NCBI RefSeq assembly: GCF_905147365.1
Contig: NC_056427.1
Span: 3,353,001-3,417,000 of the forward strand
DNA: 64,000 bases
Reading direction: 5' to 3'
Origin: Aricia agestis
Lineage: Eukaryota; Arthropoda; Insecta; Lepidoptera; Lycaenidae
Shown here: piece by piece, positions 13,401-28,400 of the stretch
How the letters are laid out: every line of letters begins with the position of its first letter
Position numbering within the stretch: the first letter of the stretch is position 1
Program-made: the position numbers and the translations under genes
The notes under the pieces: generated by a model
What the model was told of the DNA's origin: nothing
Seen by the model: only the letters and a program-made list of their open reading frames with translations
Databases searched by the model: none

Positions 13401-16400
13401 ACATTTGAGCGCTATAAAATGTCTGGATTGCTTAAATCTGCGCGAAGATGACATGGCTTTAACGATACCAGCCACCTTCACCATAAATCTATCTGGATTG
13501 TTTCCGAAATCCATTAAAATACACTCATCCTGGACCACTGCTGTGGCTTCAAGTATTGACCTTGAGTATTGGCAGGGATTTCTTACACATTTGAACGCAC
13601 TGCTCAAAACTGCGCGTAGCTGGCATGGCTTCAACAATACCAGCCACCTTCACCGAAAACTAGCTGGTTTGTTTCCAAAACCCACTAAAAGACACTTACC
13701 CTAGCCCACTGGTGCGGCTTCAGGCACTGCACCTTCAGTCTCGGCGGTTGACGTGTTTGTCGCTGGTGGGCAGCACCGCCGCGCTCAGCGGGAGGCTGGT
13801 GGAGGACCTGCCCAGCTCGATATGAAGACACTCACCCTGGCCCACTGGTGTGGCTTCAGGCACTGCACCTTCAGCCTCGGCGGGAACTGGGGGTTGACGT
13901 GTTTGTCGCTGGTGGGCAGCACCGCCGCGCTCAGCGGGAGGCTGGTGGAGGATCTGCCCAGCTCGATCTGGAGGATTTCCCTGGACGTCGCTTCTACGAA
14001 GATGGCGGGGAAGAGTTTGGTTTCCGGTTCCATCTGGAGGAAAAAGGAGTTTTGTGGTAGTTGGTGAGGATTTTTTAACATTTTTCTTTTCATCTAGAGA
14101 ACAGAATGACACAAAAGTCGGAGTTTAGTTATTATCGTAATGCCGTAGCCTGTCCGTAGCGGTCATTGAACCTTTCAAAAAAAACTTGTCATATTTTATC
14201 TAAAGTATGGTGTGGCCGCAGGTCGCGTTGCGGCCAGGTGCGCGTCGTCTATGGCGGTTTCATACTAAGGTATTTATCTCGATGGCGGCTTGGCCGCTAG
14301 TGCGCGCCCGGGCTAAGAGCGATATGAGTGACTGACTGTGAAACTATCGAGTGTGAAGTGTATCACTTCGAATTTTTAAAAAGTTGGAAATTATCATTCT
14401 AGGGGTTACAAAGAGGTTTTCCGATGAATCTATAATAGTCTGTGTCATTATAAGAGCTAAACTTTTTTCTTAAGTTAACTGAATACAGTGCGAGCATTTT
14501 TCATATAGTTGATGACCGCTGGGGACACCTTATTTCATTCTGACTATAGTTTATTAGATTCAAACTTAAAGCATTCGCTTACCTTAAACTTAATACTCGT
14601 GTCTTTCCCCTCGCACGTGAAAGCTACGGTGCCCGTGGACGTGTCCACAGAGCACCCTATGAACATGCCCTGGGACGCGCCCTTCCCTGTCGCCTCCGCC
14701 ATCACTTCGTTGTATAGCTCATCGGCTCGCACCATGTAGCACGATTGACGGTTTACGCTGGAAAATAGTGTATGTTAGATATAACCCAGTTTTCGAACAC
14801 GTCGAGCAAAGCGAGTCTATACAAGTATAGGCCACAAAACCCGGAAAAGTTGCAGGCCAACAAAAATATATACGATAGTTTAGTAGCTCTTTGTTATATA
14901 TTTGACATAAAATATATAGATACAAGTACAGTACAAGTATAAACTTGCATGTTGCAAGATTGTACTTGTATTTATCGTGGTTTGTATTAGTGGGACCCTA
15001 GACGATCAATTTTATTGTGAAATGTCATTGAACAATATTATAAAACAAATTATTTGTTAATAAGATTGAAAGGCGTTCAATATTAATCCTAGAAGGTCAA
15101 TAATATTGCGCAATCAATACCATTACACAATACGTGATATTGCACAATAAAATTGATCGTCTAGGGGCCCACTTAAAACATATCTCTGTCTCTATCATAT
15201 CGCTTTTACGCAAGCTATTTAATCAAATTTGTCCTCTCCTTTCTGGAGTGCCAATTTAATTACTGAAATTTGACAGTCAAGCGCTAAAACTTTTCCGTCT
15301 CTTATGAAGTCTATGGACGATATAATATGTTGCTTACCTCTCAATAACCCTGTCGTAGTCATCTGTGATGATGACTGAGGACTTGGTGACTTTGTTCTGG
15401 TTGAAGTCCTTGGAGTGGAGATGGTATTGTGTCGTCACCCAGCCTATGTAGACGTGCGTTGGATCTTGACCGGGGAATATCCTGGAAAAGGAAGATTAAA
15501 GTAAAAAATCAAGTTTAGCAAAGTGTTATTTGTAGCGTAGAAGTATTTTATTTGTGACAAAACACCGTAGAAGTACTCTAGTCTCTCATCTAGCATCGCA
15601 GAAGTAAGCTAAAGTGTACCTACGCGGCGATTCGAGGCGGTAATGATCATTGACCCCATGTAAAAAAAAAACTTAGCTTATTCAATTATTCACATCGTAT
15701 ACAGAGGTTTTCCAATGAATATAATAATATAATATAACTGTTTGTGTCTCATTTTGAACATAGCTCCTAGGATTATGTTAAACATGCTCGCACTAGCCTA
15801 GACAAGTAAGGTAAATAACCGCTGGTGCCACGTTAATCTACGTTTACTAAGTTTCTGAATCCAAGTCGAATTGCTCATTGTAAATCAGGGCCCTGGCCTC
15901 TTACCTGACACCATAGAAGTATTCGTTGATCAGCTTGAGACATTCGGCGTCGAATATCTCATTGCCAACGGTCTCCGTGGTAGCAGCGGACAGGTTGGTG
16001 GTGGTCATCTGCTTGCGGTCCTGAGTGGGAGTGGTGGTAACGTTGGTCTGGAAAATGGTAGATATTTTAAGGGGCCATTCATATCATGTATTTAATTTTT
16101 TAATTTATTTTATTCAAAAGATACACAAACAACATATTGTGACAACATTCAAAACTTAAAACTAATACATTTTCGTTTTATACTAACACAATAGTTAATT
16201 ACAGGCGTATGCAACTGTTTTAGAAGAATTTGTTTCTTACATTAAAAAAGTTTAGTTAAAATGTGTCATAAGAAATGATTAACTTACTATATTTAATATA
16301 ATTATTCTAGACGAACTTACAATTAATTAGAAGAAGTAATATTAATTTTTATTTCATTATAATTAAGAAAAAATAAACAATCAATTAATTTTTTGTCAGA

Positions 16401-19400
16401 ATAACTACAAGTTTAGTAACGAGATGTCATCTAAAATATTAAAATAAGTCGGGTTTTCCTTCCTGACGCTAAAACTCTAGAACGCACGAACCGATTTCCA
16501 CGGTTTTGCATTCGTTGGAAAGTCCTCGGGCTCCGTGAGGTTTATAGAAAAAAAATCAGAAAAAAACTTCAAGAGGAAAGCAGGAAAATTGGGAAAACAG
16601 GCAAAACAACGTTTGCCGGGATAGCTAGTAGGTTATAAAAAAATGTATGTAACGGAATCTTTGAGCACGATTTCACCTATCTCCAGTAGTCTAATTAATT
16701 CGAAACTTTGCATACGTATTAACAGCAAATGACAATGCAAATATTTTTTTAAATGTTTAAAAAAGCGTGTTTTCTTTTTTAGTTTTTTTTTTAATATTAT
16801 TTTGATTTAAATTCTAAAACACTATTAAAACTTTAAATACCCTACGAGCGATAGCTTTGGGGCGGAGCGGATGCGCATATACGTAGCGGATACGCAACGT
16901 TTTCATCGCGTGTTTGCAACGAATTTATATAGCACTGACTGTTACTACTTTATTGCGCGTCCGCGACGTATTGGTGACGCATACACGATGAGTTCGTTGT
17001 ACGTCCGCGTTGTATTCGCTGCGTGCGTAACTACCAGTGTGATAAGAAGTGATGTAAATATACGTTATACGTTAAGCGCAAAGAGCAAGGATGAATTCAC
17101 CAAGCCTCTTCTCCATATCATGCCAGCTTAGTTGTGAAATAGATTGTGTTTTAGTTAGTTTCTTGTGTTATTTTTGGGCATGCACTTACAGCAAAATTTA
17201 TAGAGACAAAAATTTAAGTAAGTTTAAAGTGTTTTTGTCATTTGTGCTACAATTTTGTTTAGTTACATATTACGATGTAAGTATAGTAATAATAAGAAAG
17301 AAGAGTACATTTATTTAGTACAATAATTGTAATGTTACCAGATTCGAAAACTTCAAAGTAAATTCGCAGAAGATTTTTAAACAACCAATGATTTTTTGTG
17401 AATCAAAATTAACATTTTAACTCGTTATTATCACAATAAACTTTTTTAGTACCAAATTTTATCCCCCACCCATTTGTCGCATTTTTTTTTATTTTGTTAG
17501 CCAATTTTCTACCACTCACACTTAGTACCTGACTTCCATACATGTTCGCAGCGCTAGGTCTGTGTTGTAAGTTATTGTATCTTTGGTTCGCCTTGGGGAA
17601 AAAACAAGCAGAATACAATTAAAGGGATACAAACTCAAAAAAAAAAATGGGGGCAAAAATAATGCAGGAACTATAATAATTGAAGTATGTTGATGTGACT
17701 ATTTTGCAATGATTTCACGCCAAACATACTAAAATTACAGCCCCCGTTGACAAGTGGCAAAACGCTAACGCTAACGCTAGCGCTACAAAATGTATGGATT
17801 CGACATTAGTATTCGCTAGCGAAGCGATGACTTATGTCAAATCGCATACATTTTGTAGCGTTAGCGTTAGCGCTTTGCCACTTGTCTACAGGCCCTGCCT
17901 GCCTAGCATACGCCAACGAGATATCTCATTCTCGAGATAATTAAAAACTACTCGTCTCATAATGTCAAAATCTCGACATTATCTCGACAAAACTCTGTAA
18001 AAATGTGTTATTTCGATCTACGCGAGAAAAAATGTTTGTCATGTTAGGGTCAATAGAGATGAAGAGACAAACCATAAAACATCGAGAAAACATGTAGAGT
18101 GAGATATCTCGTTGGCGTATGCTAGGCAGGCTGGTCCTAAAAAACGTCGAAATAATATTTTTGTCCACAAAACGACAAAAATATCATGGGATTGCATATA
18201 AAACCAAATCAATGTGAGACCACATTAGTGCCTTACGTTGCGTCGTTGCAACGAAATATCCCATTGTATACTGCGTTGTGTCGACATCAGCATGTTATTT
18301 TCTACTTCATCTATTGTCTATAATTGTCCGTTGTAAAATAACGCAGCGACGACACAACGCCAACATTGCGACAAAGCAACGCAGCGGAATAATGCTTCAT
18401 TCTTAGGGGAATCAAAAAGACCTTAGATGAGTCTGAAAAAAAATTATTCCCAAAATTACATCACTTTGTCAACATACCTGTGATATTCTAATTTGTGGGT
18501 TTGGCCTCTTCACGCTTCTCTCTGGTGACACTTCGGCATCACTCAACGGGTCGGGAGTTTTGGATTTTCGGGATTTAGCCCGATCGCCGCTCTCCCCACG
18601 TTTGCTGCGGAAAAATCTGGAAAAAACAGAAATTTAAAACAGAGTTTTATTTAATTACTCAAACAATTTTTAACTTTTTCATTGCGTTGCAGTGCGTTGC
18701 GTCGTTGCAACGGAATAACATATATTTTTATTTCTGCGTCACAACGACGTGCGGCAAGACAACGCAAAGCATCTTTAATCGCAACGACAATTTACAAAAT
18801 GGTAAGTTCTAAATATGGCGCGCTTAAATGACTCGCTTGTTTTGCGTGACAGAAAGACGCCAGACCGTTTTAGAAGGAATTAAGTTTACTTACTTAAACG
18901 GTGACCTTCCTCTTTTATCTTTCTTGTCTTCCGCTGGAACTCCAAGCTCGTTATATTTCGACATCTCTGCTTCGCTTGTGGACCGATTCATACCATTTAC
19001 TGGACCTAGAAAAAATTATAAATAAGTAAATTTGAATAAATACTCTTTATGATTCGATTAAGCGTTGATTATTTTATGAATCTTTATGACTTAAATACCT
19101 GCATTTTAGGTATTTTTAGAATGTGTTCGTCTTGATTTTAATATAAAATACTTATGGACCAAGTACGTTAGTTTTGTTACATTTTAATGTCAAATTTAAA
19201 CAAACCTTTACAACAAATAAAGCAGAATTAATATGAAATATATAAAAATCGATTTTCAGAGAGAAAAATGTAAGTATACCTAATATTAAGTTTGGAAAAG
19301 AAAGAGAGAAAATATAGTCGTTGAGTATGCATCTCCCTTACTAATAAAAAGAGCACAATACAGTCATCAAATCTTTTTATTAACCAGTAAAATGTTTAAA

Positions 19401-22400
19401 GCATTTATATGTGACATCATGTTACGTGCGGATTGTTTGTTATTGCATGTGTATTAATTTTGATGCATAGGTGCGTTCGGATTAGATGTGACTGTGCCGG
19501 TATCATTATAAAATAAGGTGCAAGAACTTTCGATATCACATAATATACAATGTGTCCCGACACCGGTGTCCATATTTTATCGACAAATTGGCTCTCAAAT
19601 TTTTTTCTCTCTCTCACGTTTGTAAAATGGCAGCCATTTCAGTTGTTCTCGGGCTTTCACACTAATCTGACCAGGTACTTCTCATGTAAATATCCTATGA
19701 AGATAAAAAAGGTCTCATTTGATAGTTAAACTTGTGGACTACGCTTACACAGACAATATGTTATAAATTTCGTGGAATTAAACATAGAAAAACCAAAGGT
19801 TAAGAAAAAAATGTGTATTTTTTAATTAATGGCTTTTTGTGAAAAATCTAGCGCATTAAACTGGTTCTTTTTTATTTTAAAAAAAGATAGAGGAGGTTTT
19901 CATCTTAAATAAATTCTCTACTTCAATGCTCTAAGTCAGATAGTTTAGAAGTTATAACGGTTTTCTTATGAAGTATAGTTCAGATTAGTATGAAGCCAGA
20001 GTTTTTTTTTTTCAAAAGTTGGAGAAAGGCCCTGCCACCATATAGTTACGCCATATATAATAGTCATCACATCAATCTGAACACACCATAAGAAAGAACA
20101 CTTAGTTATGCAAACCATTTATGCTCGGTTTATGAACTATTTTGACAGGAGTTTATCCTTTCGATATCATTGTTGATGGGTTAACATTTCGACGTTAGGT
20201 AGCCAATCAAAAGCGCTAGATAAAATCTAGCTCTAAACTGTAGCTAGATGAAGCATGCCATAAACGCAAGGGTGTATCTAACAGGTTTGCCTGTGCAGTT
20301 ATGCCTCTCAGGCAAAGTAAAGGCAAACTTGCAGTTTTGTAACATACACGCTCCTGTTTACCTGAACAGTTTACTTGTTCAGGCAAACCTTTTAGGTACA
20401 CCCTTGCGTGTATGGCCCGCTTATAGTGCTAGATAAACTCCAGTCAGATCCCATAAACCGGGCATGACATGGTCAAAGCTAACGCAAATCTGAGACCTCT
20501 GGTCAAGGATCCCTTTCTGGGGGGTTTAGTCGGCTGCCGTTTGAGGTTGGAGCTCGGCATCTCCTCCTGGTTGTCGTCGTAGTGAAGACCTTGGGGTTGG
20601 GGAGAGGATCAAAACAGGGTTCGGATTTGACATAAATAGATAACGAAGTTCAAAACAAATAGGGTTTGTAAGTACAGTACTCCCAAATAATGCGCATGGA
20701 AATCTTCGCTAATTGTCGTAATCACGAAAGCACCCGAGTGACGAATCTATGAAACTTGCATTTTGCACCTTGTTCAAAGGAAATAGAAGTAAATATCATA
20801 TAGCTGGTGGCTGTCCGCTGTCGCCAGTCCGTCAATAAGTGCCGGGAAGCTATCGCGGCGTTACCATGGTAACGTCCAAGCATCTGACGATGCTTCTCCT
20901 CTACGTCGCCGCCAGGCGGTGTTTTCCTTAAAGTTACGTTTAAAACAGCGCTTGCAGCGACGTCTTCCGACGCTCGGGAAATACGAGCGTTGCCGAAAAA
21001 TTACGAAAATTTCTATGCGCATTATCACTTTGGAAACACTGTACATGACATTTCTGAAATTTTTATTTAATCAACTTTGTTATAATACTATTGGACTGGC
21101 AATAGACGCGAAAGCTGCAGTCGGGACCGACTGCTCTGAAGCGGTCGCATTGAAATTTGCACCGACAGCTCAACAACTGCTCGGGCGGTCCATCCGTGTA
21201 TTGCGGATATGAATTTAATATGAAAACTGCAGATCACCGTGCGGCAACCGCACCTTGCAGTCGTCAAACCGAGCCGACAAATCAACCCCAACTATAAATC
21301 AAGTTTTGTTCTTAACTGCGTTATTGCAAGTGTCTTTGCCTAAGACCCTGGCTGTATTCTGGAAATCCGCAAAAAAAAAATTTGCCTTTTGGCATAAGTA
21401 TTTTATTTTTGTCAACCTTTTATAAAAACACAGGAGTCTTAGGCCGGTACGTCACATAGAACATTTACGTGCTTTTTAAAACGTTATGTTAGCGAAGCCA
21501 CATTGCTCCGTTGCCTTGTGTGCGTTGTGTCGTCGGAACACGGAGTAACAACGCAATGCATGCCACATCTGCGTTGCCGTTATACGCGACAATATAATTG
21601 GAGACGTTGTTATTCATCTCCGAGACGTTCTTATCTTCTATCCGTTGTACCGTCGCCATCAAAACAACGCATGCGACGACACAACGCATACACCGCAACA
21701 TAATATAGCATGTCTTAAAACGTATGTAAAACGTTGGTGCGTCGACGCTGCGGCAACACAACGCAACGAAGCAATATGACCTCGCTCAACAGGAATGTAC
21801 ACATTAATCAACATTAGGGAGTATCTAAATTCTAACTGAACAAATTATTTTAACAATACTAACACTTTTAATTTTTTTTTCTATCAATTCAAAATTTTAC
21901 GTCACAAGCCACACTATACAAATTTACAAAATTAAAAAAAGGGGTAATATTTTTTTGAGAAGCAAGGACCAATTAATACGACCAATAAAATTTTTGACGT
22001 AATATTTTGCTAGAGATCTTTACAATACCTTTGATATCATTCATGGTGAATCCGCTCCTCATGATCTGGTCTATGTGTGCCGGCATTTGAGCCTCTACCG
22101 CTTCTCTCTGTAGTATCTGCTGTCTCTCTTTTATCTCTACCCAACGGCGAGCTTTCTCTTGCTCACTAGAAAAATAAATTAATTACTTAGTCGAGGCGCG
22201 ACTATAAAAAATCGTGCGAAACTCTAAAGTGAGTGTATTCAGCGGGAATTTTTAAATGAATGTGGTGTGGAGTACATACATACCAAATTAATGAACAAGT
22301 AAGACAGATGAACTTTCAGACATAATATAAGTCTAGATAATCATCATCAATATCACAATGACTCACTCAATAAACTCAGCCTGGCATATAACGGGCAGAG

Positions 22401-25400
22401 ACAATCGCAGGAACTCCCAATTCGCTTTCTCCATCGTCTCAAAAGTGTTGTGAGATATTTTCATGCAGGGCGGGGTTTCTGAAAAAAAAAATTACAAATT
22501 TTAACAGAATCTTAATTTTTACTTAGCGGTACAGGTCACTTTAAGATCTAGGTAATTTTTAGATCTAGGTGGGACGAGGAGTAAGCAGTACCGAAAAACA
22601 GTGGAGTCTTTGTGAGTCCGTTTCGTAGAACGTAGGCATTAAATTTACTGTCAGTTTGACAGTTAAAATTTTTATAAAATACTTACCCGAGCCAGCAGGT
22701 ATCCTCGTGACGTCGATTCTTGTGTCGGCCATTTCGTCTGTGTTCTCAAAAATCGGCTGGTCCTTCGTGTACCAGTGTGTGACGTCGCGCTTCATGTTGC
22801 TAGAGGAAAAATAATTTGTAATAACCCAACTAGTGAATAATATATATCGAGGTGACATAACTCTGGATGGATTGTAATAATAGCAATGATAGTCATCAAG
22901 CGACAATATGTACTAATTGTGTTGCGTTGAGTCGCCGCAGCGGCGTTTTTACAAACATAATATTTTCGGTATTACGCATCAAGCGTTGCGTTTGCGTTAA
23001 GGTGCATCGCAGCAGTGGCAACGTTTCGATGTTTTAACATACATAGTTATATTCGTCATACATAGTTATAGTCGGTGTATTGACGGACGACTGATATTAT
23101 TTGAATGGGAGGTAACGCTCTGCGCTGTCATCGTCTTGCGTTGTGATAACGTGCTTTGTAACAACGCAGCAATAATATAATGCATTATTCCAATAACTCC
23201 GACGTAAAATTTCTTTGAATGGACTGTCAGTACTTACACACAGAAAGGCTCATAGCCCTCTTGTAGACCGCACGTCGTAAAATACTTCAAGGAGTTAACG
23301 TCTTGGCCGTACGAAAGTCTGAAGAACAAAAACATTTTTAATTAGACCACTACAACCAGAGTCAATACAACAAAAACTACCCTATATCCTTTCCATATAA
23401 CCCAAAGACTCACCTAGCTTTCTGTCCCACACCCAAAGTGCAGGCAGGTACGAAATTATCTCCCTGTACATCTGCAAAGGTCGTCTCTCCGCCCAAAGCA
23501 TCCATTAGGAGTTCACCATTGAGAGAGAAACCTAATAAATATCATAATTTGTGAAAATCAGACAGTTTGATAATGAGTATAGGGCGCGCACAATTTTTAG
23601 ATAGCTCAGCAAAAATGGAAGTGGAAGGTCCAGTCGATTTTTGGGTCTCTTTAGTAAGAGTAAGCGTAAATAGGCAAAGACTAAGCGGGGCAGGTGCCTC
23701 GTATTGTTAAATATTTTTCACAAGTTCGGGACTTGTCCCCAAAGCCAATAATAATTACACCAAGCGATCTTAAAATTGTACACGACCTATATTATTAGTA
23801 CAAAATTGTGCCATGATTATTTACAAAAACTTATTTGATACATTTACTCAGAATAAATGAAACGTTAAATATTATTTTTTAAAGAACAAAAACTTATAAA
23901 GTTAGTGACAAAATTGGGTTAGTATTCTCAAATCTGAATAGTTGCACTGATCTGTAAGCTAGTAAGTTAAAATTGAAGCTGATTCAGAAAAAAAAACACG
24001 TTTTAATACATAAATCAGGGGTCTAATATTTAAGACTTTCACAACAAAACACTCAGGACCTGTTTCACCACTTCCTGATAAGTGATGAATAGATTATCCA
24101 CCAATTAACTTGACAGATAAAGTATGGAGAATCTGTCAAAAAAGTAGTGAATAGCCTATTCGGCACTTTATCAGAAAGTGGTGAAACAGGCTCTAAACTT
24201 GGGTAATTTTTCTGAACCAGAACCAATATTATAATCAGGCAGTTAGTCATAATGCACAGTTCAAAACATACAGCATTTAAATACGTAAGGCTGTACATAC
24301 ATGATTAGTCATCTATGTATCTGTATCTGTTGTGGAAATGGTCAAAATGTATTGTCTAACTGTAGAAACGGGTAAAATGATTTCAAAACCGTTTCATCTA
24401 AATCTATTTCGAACCATGATGCTTTCACATGCCTCAATACTCTTGAGATTTTTATCGCTATTTTCGTGCCTCTTTTTGACTATCAAAAGCAAAGCGATGC
24501 GGTGACAAGCTCTTCTGCTGAATGAAGCGAATCGATCAAAATATTGGCATTTTTGTGGCAGAAATATCTATTTTTATAACATATCAAATACTACAAAAGT
24601 GTTTGCAATTAAATGTTCTCTTGGCCCATGTGTAATGAGCAGAGCCATAGAGAAATGTATCCGGCTCACAGGACCATGTTGGTCCTTCGAGCCGGATTCA
24701 TTAACTTTATAAATGAAATTTAAATTTTTCAAAAGTAAATTATAAAGCGCCTTTTTAGTAAGTAAAAAATACTTCTGCCACACCTCTAGAAGCAAGCTTA
24801 TTGCCAAGAGTATTTACTTATCGTCTTATCAATGAGATCTAGGAAAACGCCTACAACGTCTCCAACTGCCCACTGTCTGCCAAACGACTCAGTGTTTCCA
24901 GAGAACACTTTTTCCTCCTTGAAAGTTACCAAATACATAAGACTAAAAGAACTTACGAATTAAAGTTAACTTACGTCTAGATACGTTTAATACAATGAAA
25001 GAGTAGGATGGTGTCAAAAAAATGGTTCCACAAAATGCTCGACAAGAATTGCTGCATTACTTTTGAACTTCCTGTTGGTTGTCAAACTCGGGTCGGTCAT
25101 ATAAATTTCGTTGTTGCTACGTATTTATGAGAGCAACTAGAGCCCTATTCGGATGGTCATATTATGTAAGAGAGCTGCTACTCTAGACATCCTATAACAT
25201 AATTATTATACCTACATCTATAATTTTGACATTGGTAATTTGTTGGTCGTGTTTTGTGTCTAAAGTGTACAAGATTTTTTTTATATTTATAGTTTTTAAT
25301 TACTAAATACAGAAAACATTTTACAGGGATATTTTAACAAGGGATTTACGTATGTACACATATTTAATTTTAAAGGCACATTTTTGGGGTGGTTAAACAA

Positions 25401-28400
25401 CACCTACCAACTTTTAATCAGTACTATACAAACATATAATTTTGTACGTTTGTATGCCTATTTTGTTGTTCGTATCCTTCACTACCATCTCAGAAACTTC
25501 ACGGTTGTAAAATAATATTGCATGCCTTATAAACCAGAACATTAATTTCTATATTATCTTTGACAAAAAATTGTTTCAACAACATAAATTAGTTTAAAAT
25601 TTTAGCTCTTGGTAGCATAAAATCTGCATCTGGTCATACTATGATTTTTCTCAGTTTATCTACATCAAAATAGGCATATCAATACTTGTTAGACTCATAA
25701 ACACTTGACATGTCGGTCATCTAACTCACTAATCGTTTGGTCAGTGACATCTAAGAAACACGCAACAATATCGCCAACTTTCAGCTGCTGTCCAAACGTG
25801 TCGCTTGCTCCACCATGCCATTTTAACGACTAAAGAAAACACGTTTAAAATATCTATTCCTTACATAAATAATGTAATAAAAACAGCTTCTTGGACGTAT
25901 AATAAGTATTGTAAACTTCACAGCGAAAAATTAAAGTACAAAACACAGTAAAGTACTTTACAAGAAGAAATATAGTTTGGATTTTGGTAAAGCATTCGAA
26001 AACATCAATCATAGACTAACTAACTTACTTATGTTGAAAATCAATATTTCTTGCTTTTCGTTATAAGGTATTTACTTTATATACATTTTTACGTTATCAA
26101 AAACTTGTTGGATTGATTTTAAACTACATACTTAAAAATGTGGTCATTCAAGAGCACAAAGTAAAAAAATTACCAAGTACAGAACCTTGTGGTACTCCTT
26201 TCTACATATTATTGAACAGACGTGGAATTTGATTAGTTAACTTGATATAATAGTCTTTTAAGTCTACTTACATTATAACCGTCGAATGCCCATGAATTTT
26301 CGTCTTGTCCCAACATTATTCCTGGGGCCATATCAGCATGAGCCCAACCGACCTGAAAGCCACAGATGTAAATGATTAAATCAGTGATCATGGGCGTACC
26401 CAGGTTCTGGGCCAGGGGGGGGGGCAAATTACCCAGGTTCTGGGCCAGGGGGAGGGGCAAATTACGCAGATTCTTGGGGGGGGGGCAAATCAGATTTTTT
26501 ATAAGCTAGGTGTTTATAAAGAATAAAAAATGAATAATTTTTAGTTGTAAATTATTGTATTGCAAACAAATGGCAAAAATTTGTTTTATTATTTTTAATT
26601 TTTATAGATGAAAGTACTAGATAATATACTTAGTAGGGACGTCAACATGACCCAGGGGGGGGCAGCTGCCCCCCCCTGCCCCCCCCCCCTCGGTACGCCC
26701 ATGTCAGTGATTATTTTTATTTACACGAGAGCTAGCGCCACAGACATACTGCAGGATGTAACTACTATAATATTATTTCTATCTTAACCGATATAGAATT
26801 TTAGAAAGGTGATATACATTTTTTGTACATACATTTCTACATGGATTTTTTCGTCATCAAATCCTTGTAGCAATGTCACTGACGATATAAATTACCCTCA
26901 TAGGTCCCGCGGTGAGTATCTCGAATTCGAAGTACCATTTCCCTGAGCTAACAGCGTAGTTCTTCTCCGCTCTGTATGTTCGGAAGTCAGCCTGCTTCTG
27001 TCTAGAAGCTTCTGCCAGCAAGGCTGAAAAGAAGACGATATTGATAAGAGAACGATGTAACATCTGATTATTATTGTATATCTGCATTCTAAGCAAATAA
27101 ACGATCTATAGTCTGTCAAAAATGTGAAGAAAATTAAAAAGTGGCAACATGTAGTCTAGTGTTCATCCCTTTCAAATCAATCTAAGAAAAAAGTGTTGAC
27201 ACAACGATGTTATGTAACGATAGAATACAATCTTTAGTAATATTATAAGCGCAAAGGGTGATATTTGTCCGTCCAATTTAGTTAGAACCGATTTAGATGT
27301 TTAGTATGCAAATAATTTAAGGCACTGAAAAGGACATAGGATAATTATTTCCGCGAAAAAAAATGTATGGCGATATCCCGAAGAACGAATTTCGGAACAT
27401 AGTTTGTGGGCGTCCGCGTCATCATGGAGGGGTTTACAGAAAAATATTTAAGATTTATCGTATCACGAAGAAAATACATTTATATCGGCCGCGCACAACT
27501 TTAATATTGCTCGGCATTATTGGTAGATTGCGCCCAACATCTACCGGAAATGTGTATAGACAAAATATACACATTTCCGGTAGATGTTGGGCGCCTTTTG
27601 CCCTCTCCAGTTTCACCGAGCGATCTTAAACTCGTATACGGTCTATACCGTTATAAGCATACCTTCATGTTGCTCCCCGGTAGGAGGATCCAAGTTGTAT
27701 CCATAAACCAGCAGAGTCCTAACAGTCTCCGACGCCGTATCTCGGTTGGCCTTCTTGATGGCGTCGTCTACCTTCGGATACGGGACTAGATGGGGCGAGC
27801 GGTGCATGTCAGCGTCCTGTCATGAAGATAATGTCTTGTTACACATATAAGAACAATAATTCATACTAATATTATAAATGCGAAAGTGTGTCTGTCTGTC
27901 TGTTGCCCCTTCTCGCCGGACCGCTGAACCGATTTTCCTTACTTTGAGTCCCAGTCCCCGAAAAAAACATAGGATACTGTTATCTCTGCAAAAAAATTAT
28001 GTTTACTGCACGATAACCGAATTTTGGCGTCATCTAGTATTGTAGTAATGATGAAACCAGGTCAGCTACGTGCTTACTTTGGGCACAAGAATACTGCTGT
28101 ATTTTTGTGCCCAAGCATGTAAGCAGTAGACAGTATACACCTAGGTACGTGGGAGAGCCATGCTTCGGCACGAATGGGCCGGCTCGACCGGAGAAATACC
28201 ACGTTCTCACAGAAAACCGGCGTGAAACAGCGCTTGCGCTGTGTTTCGCCGAGTGAGTGAGTTTACCGGAGGCCCAATCCCCTACCCTATTCCCTTCCCT
28301 ACCTTCCCCTATTCCCTTCCCTTCCCTACCCTCTCTATTCCCTCTTAAAAGGCCGGCAACGCACTTGCAGCTCTTTTGATGCTGCGAGTGTCCATGGGCG

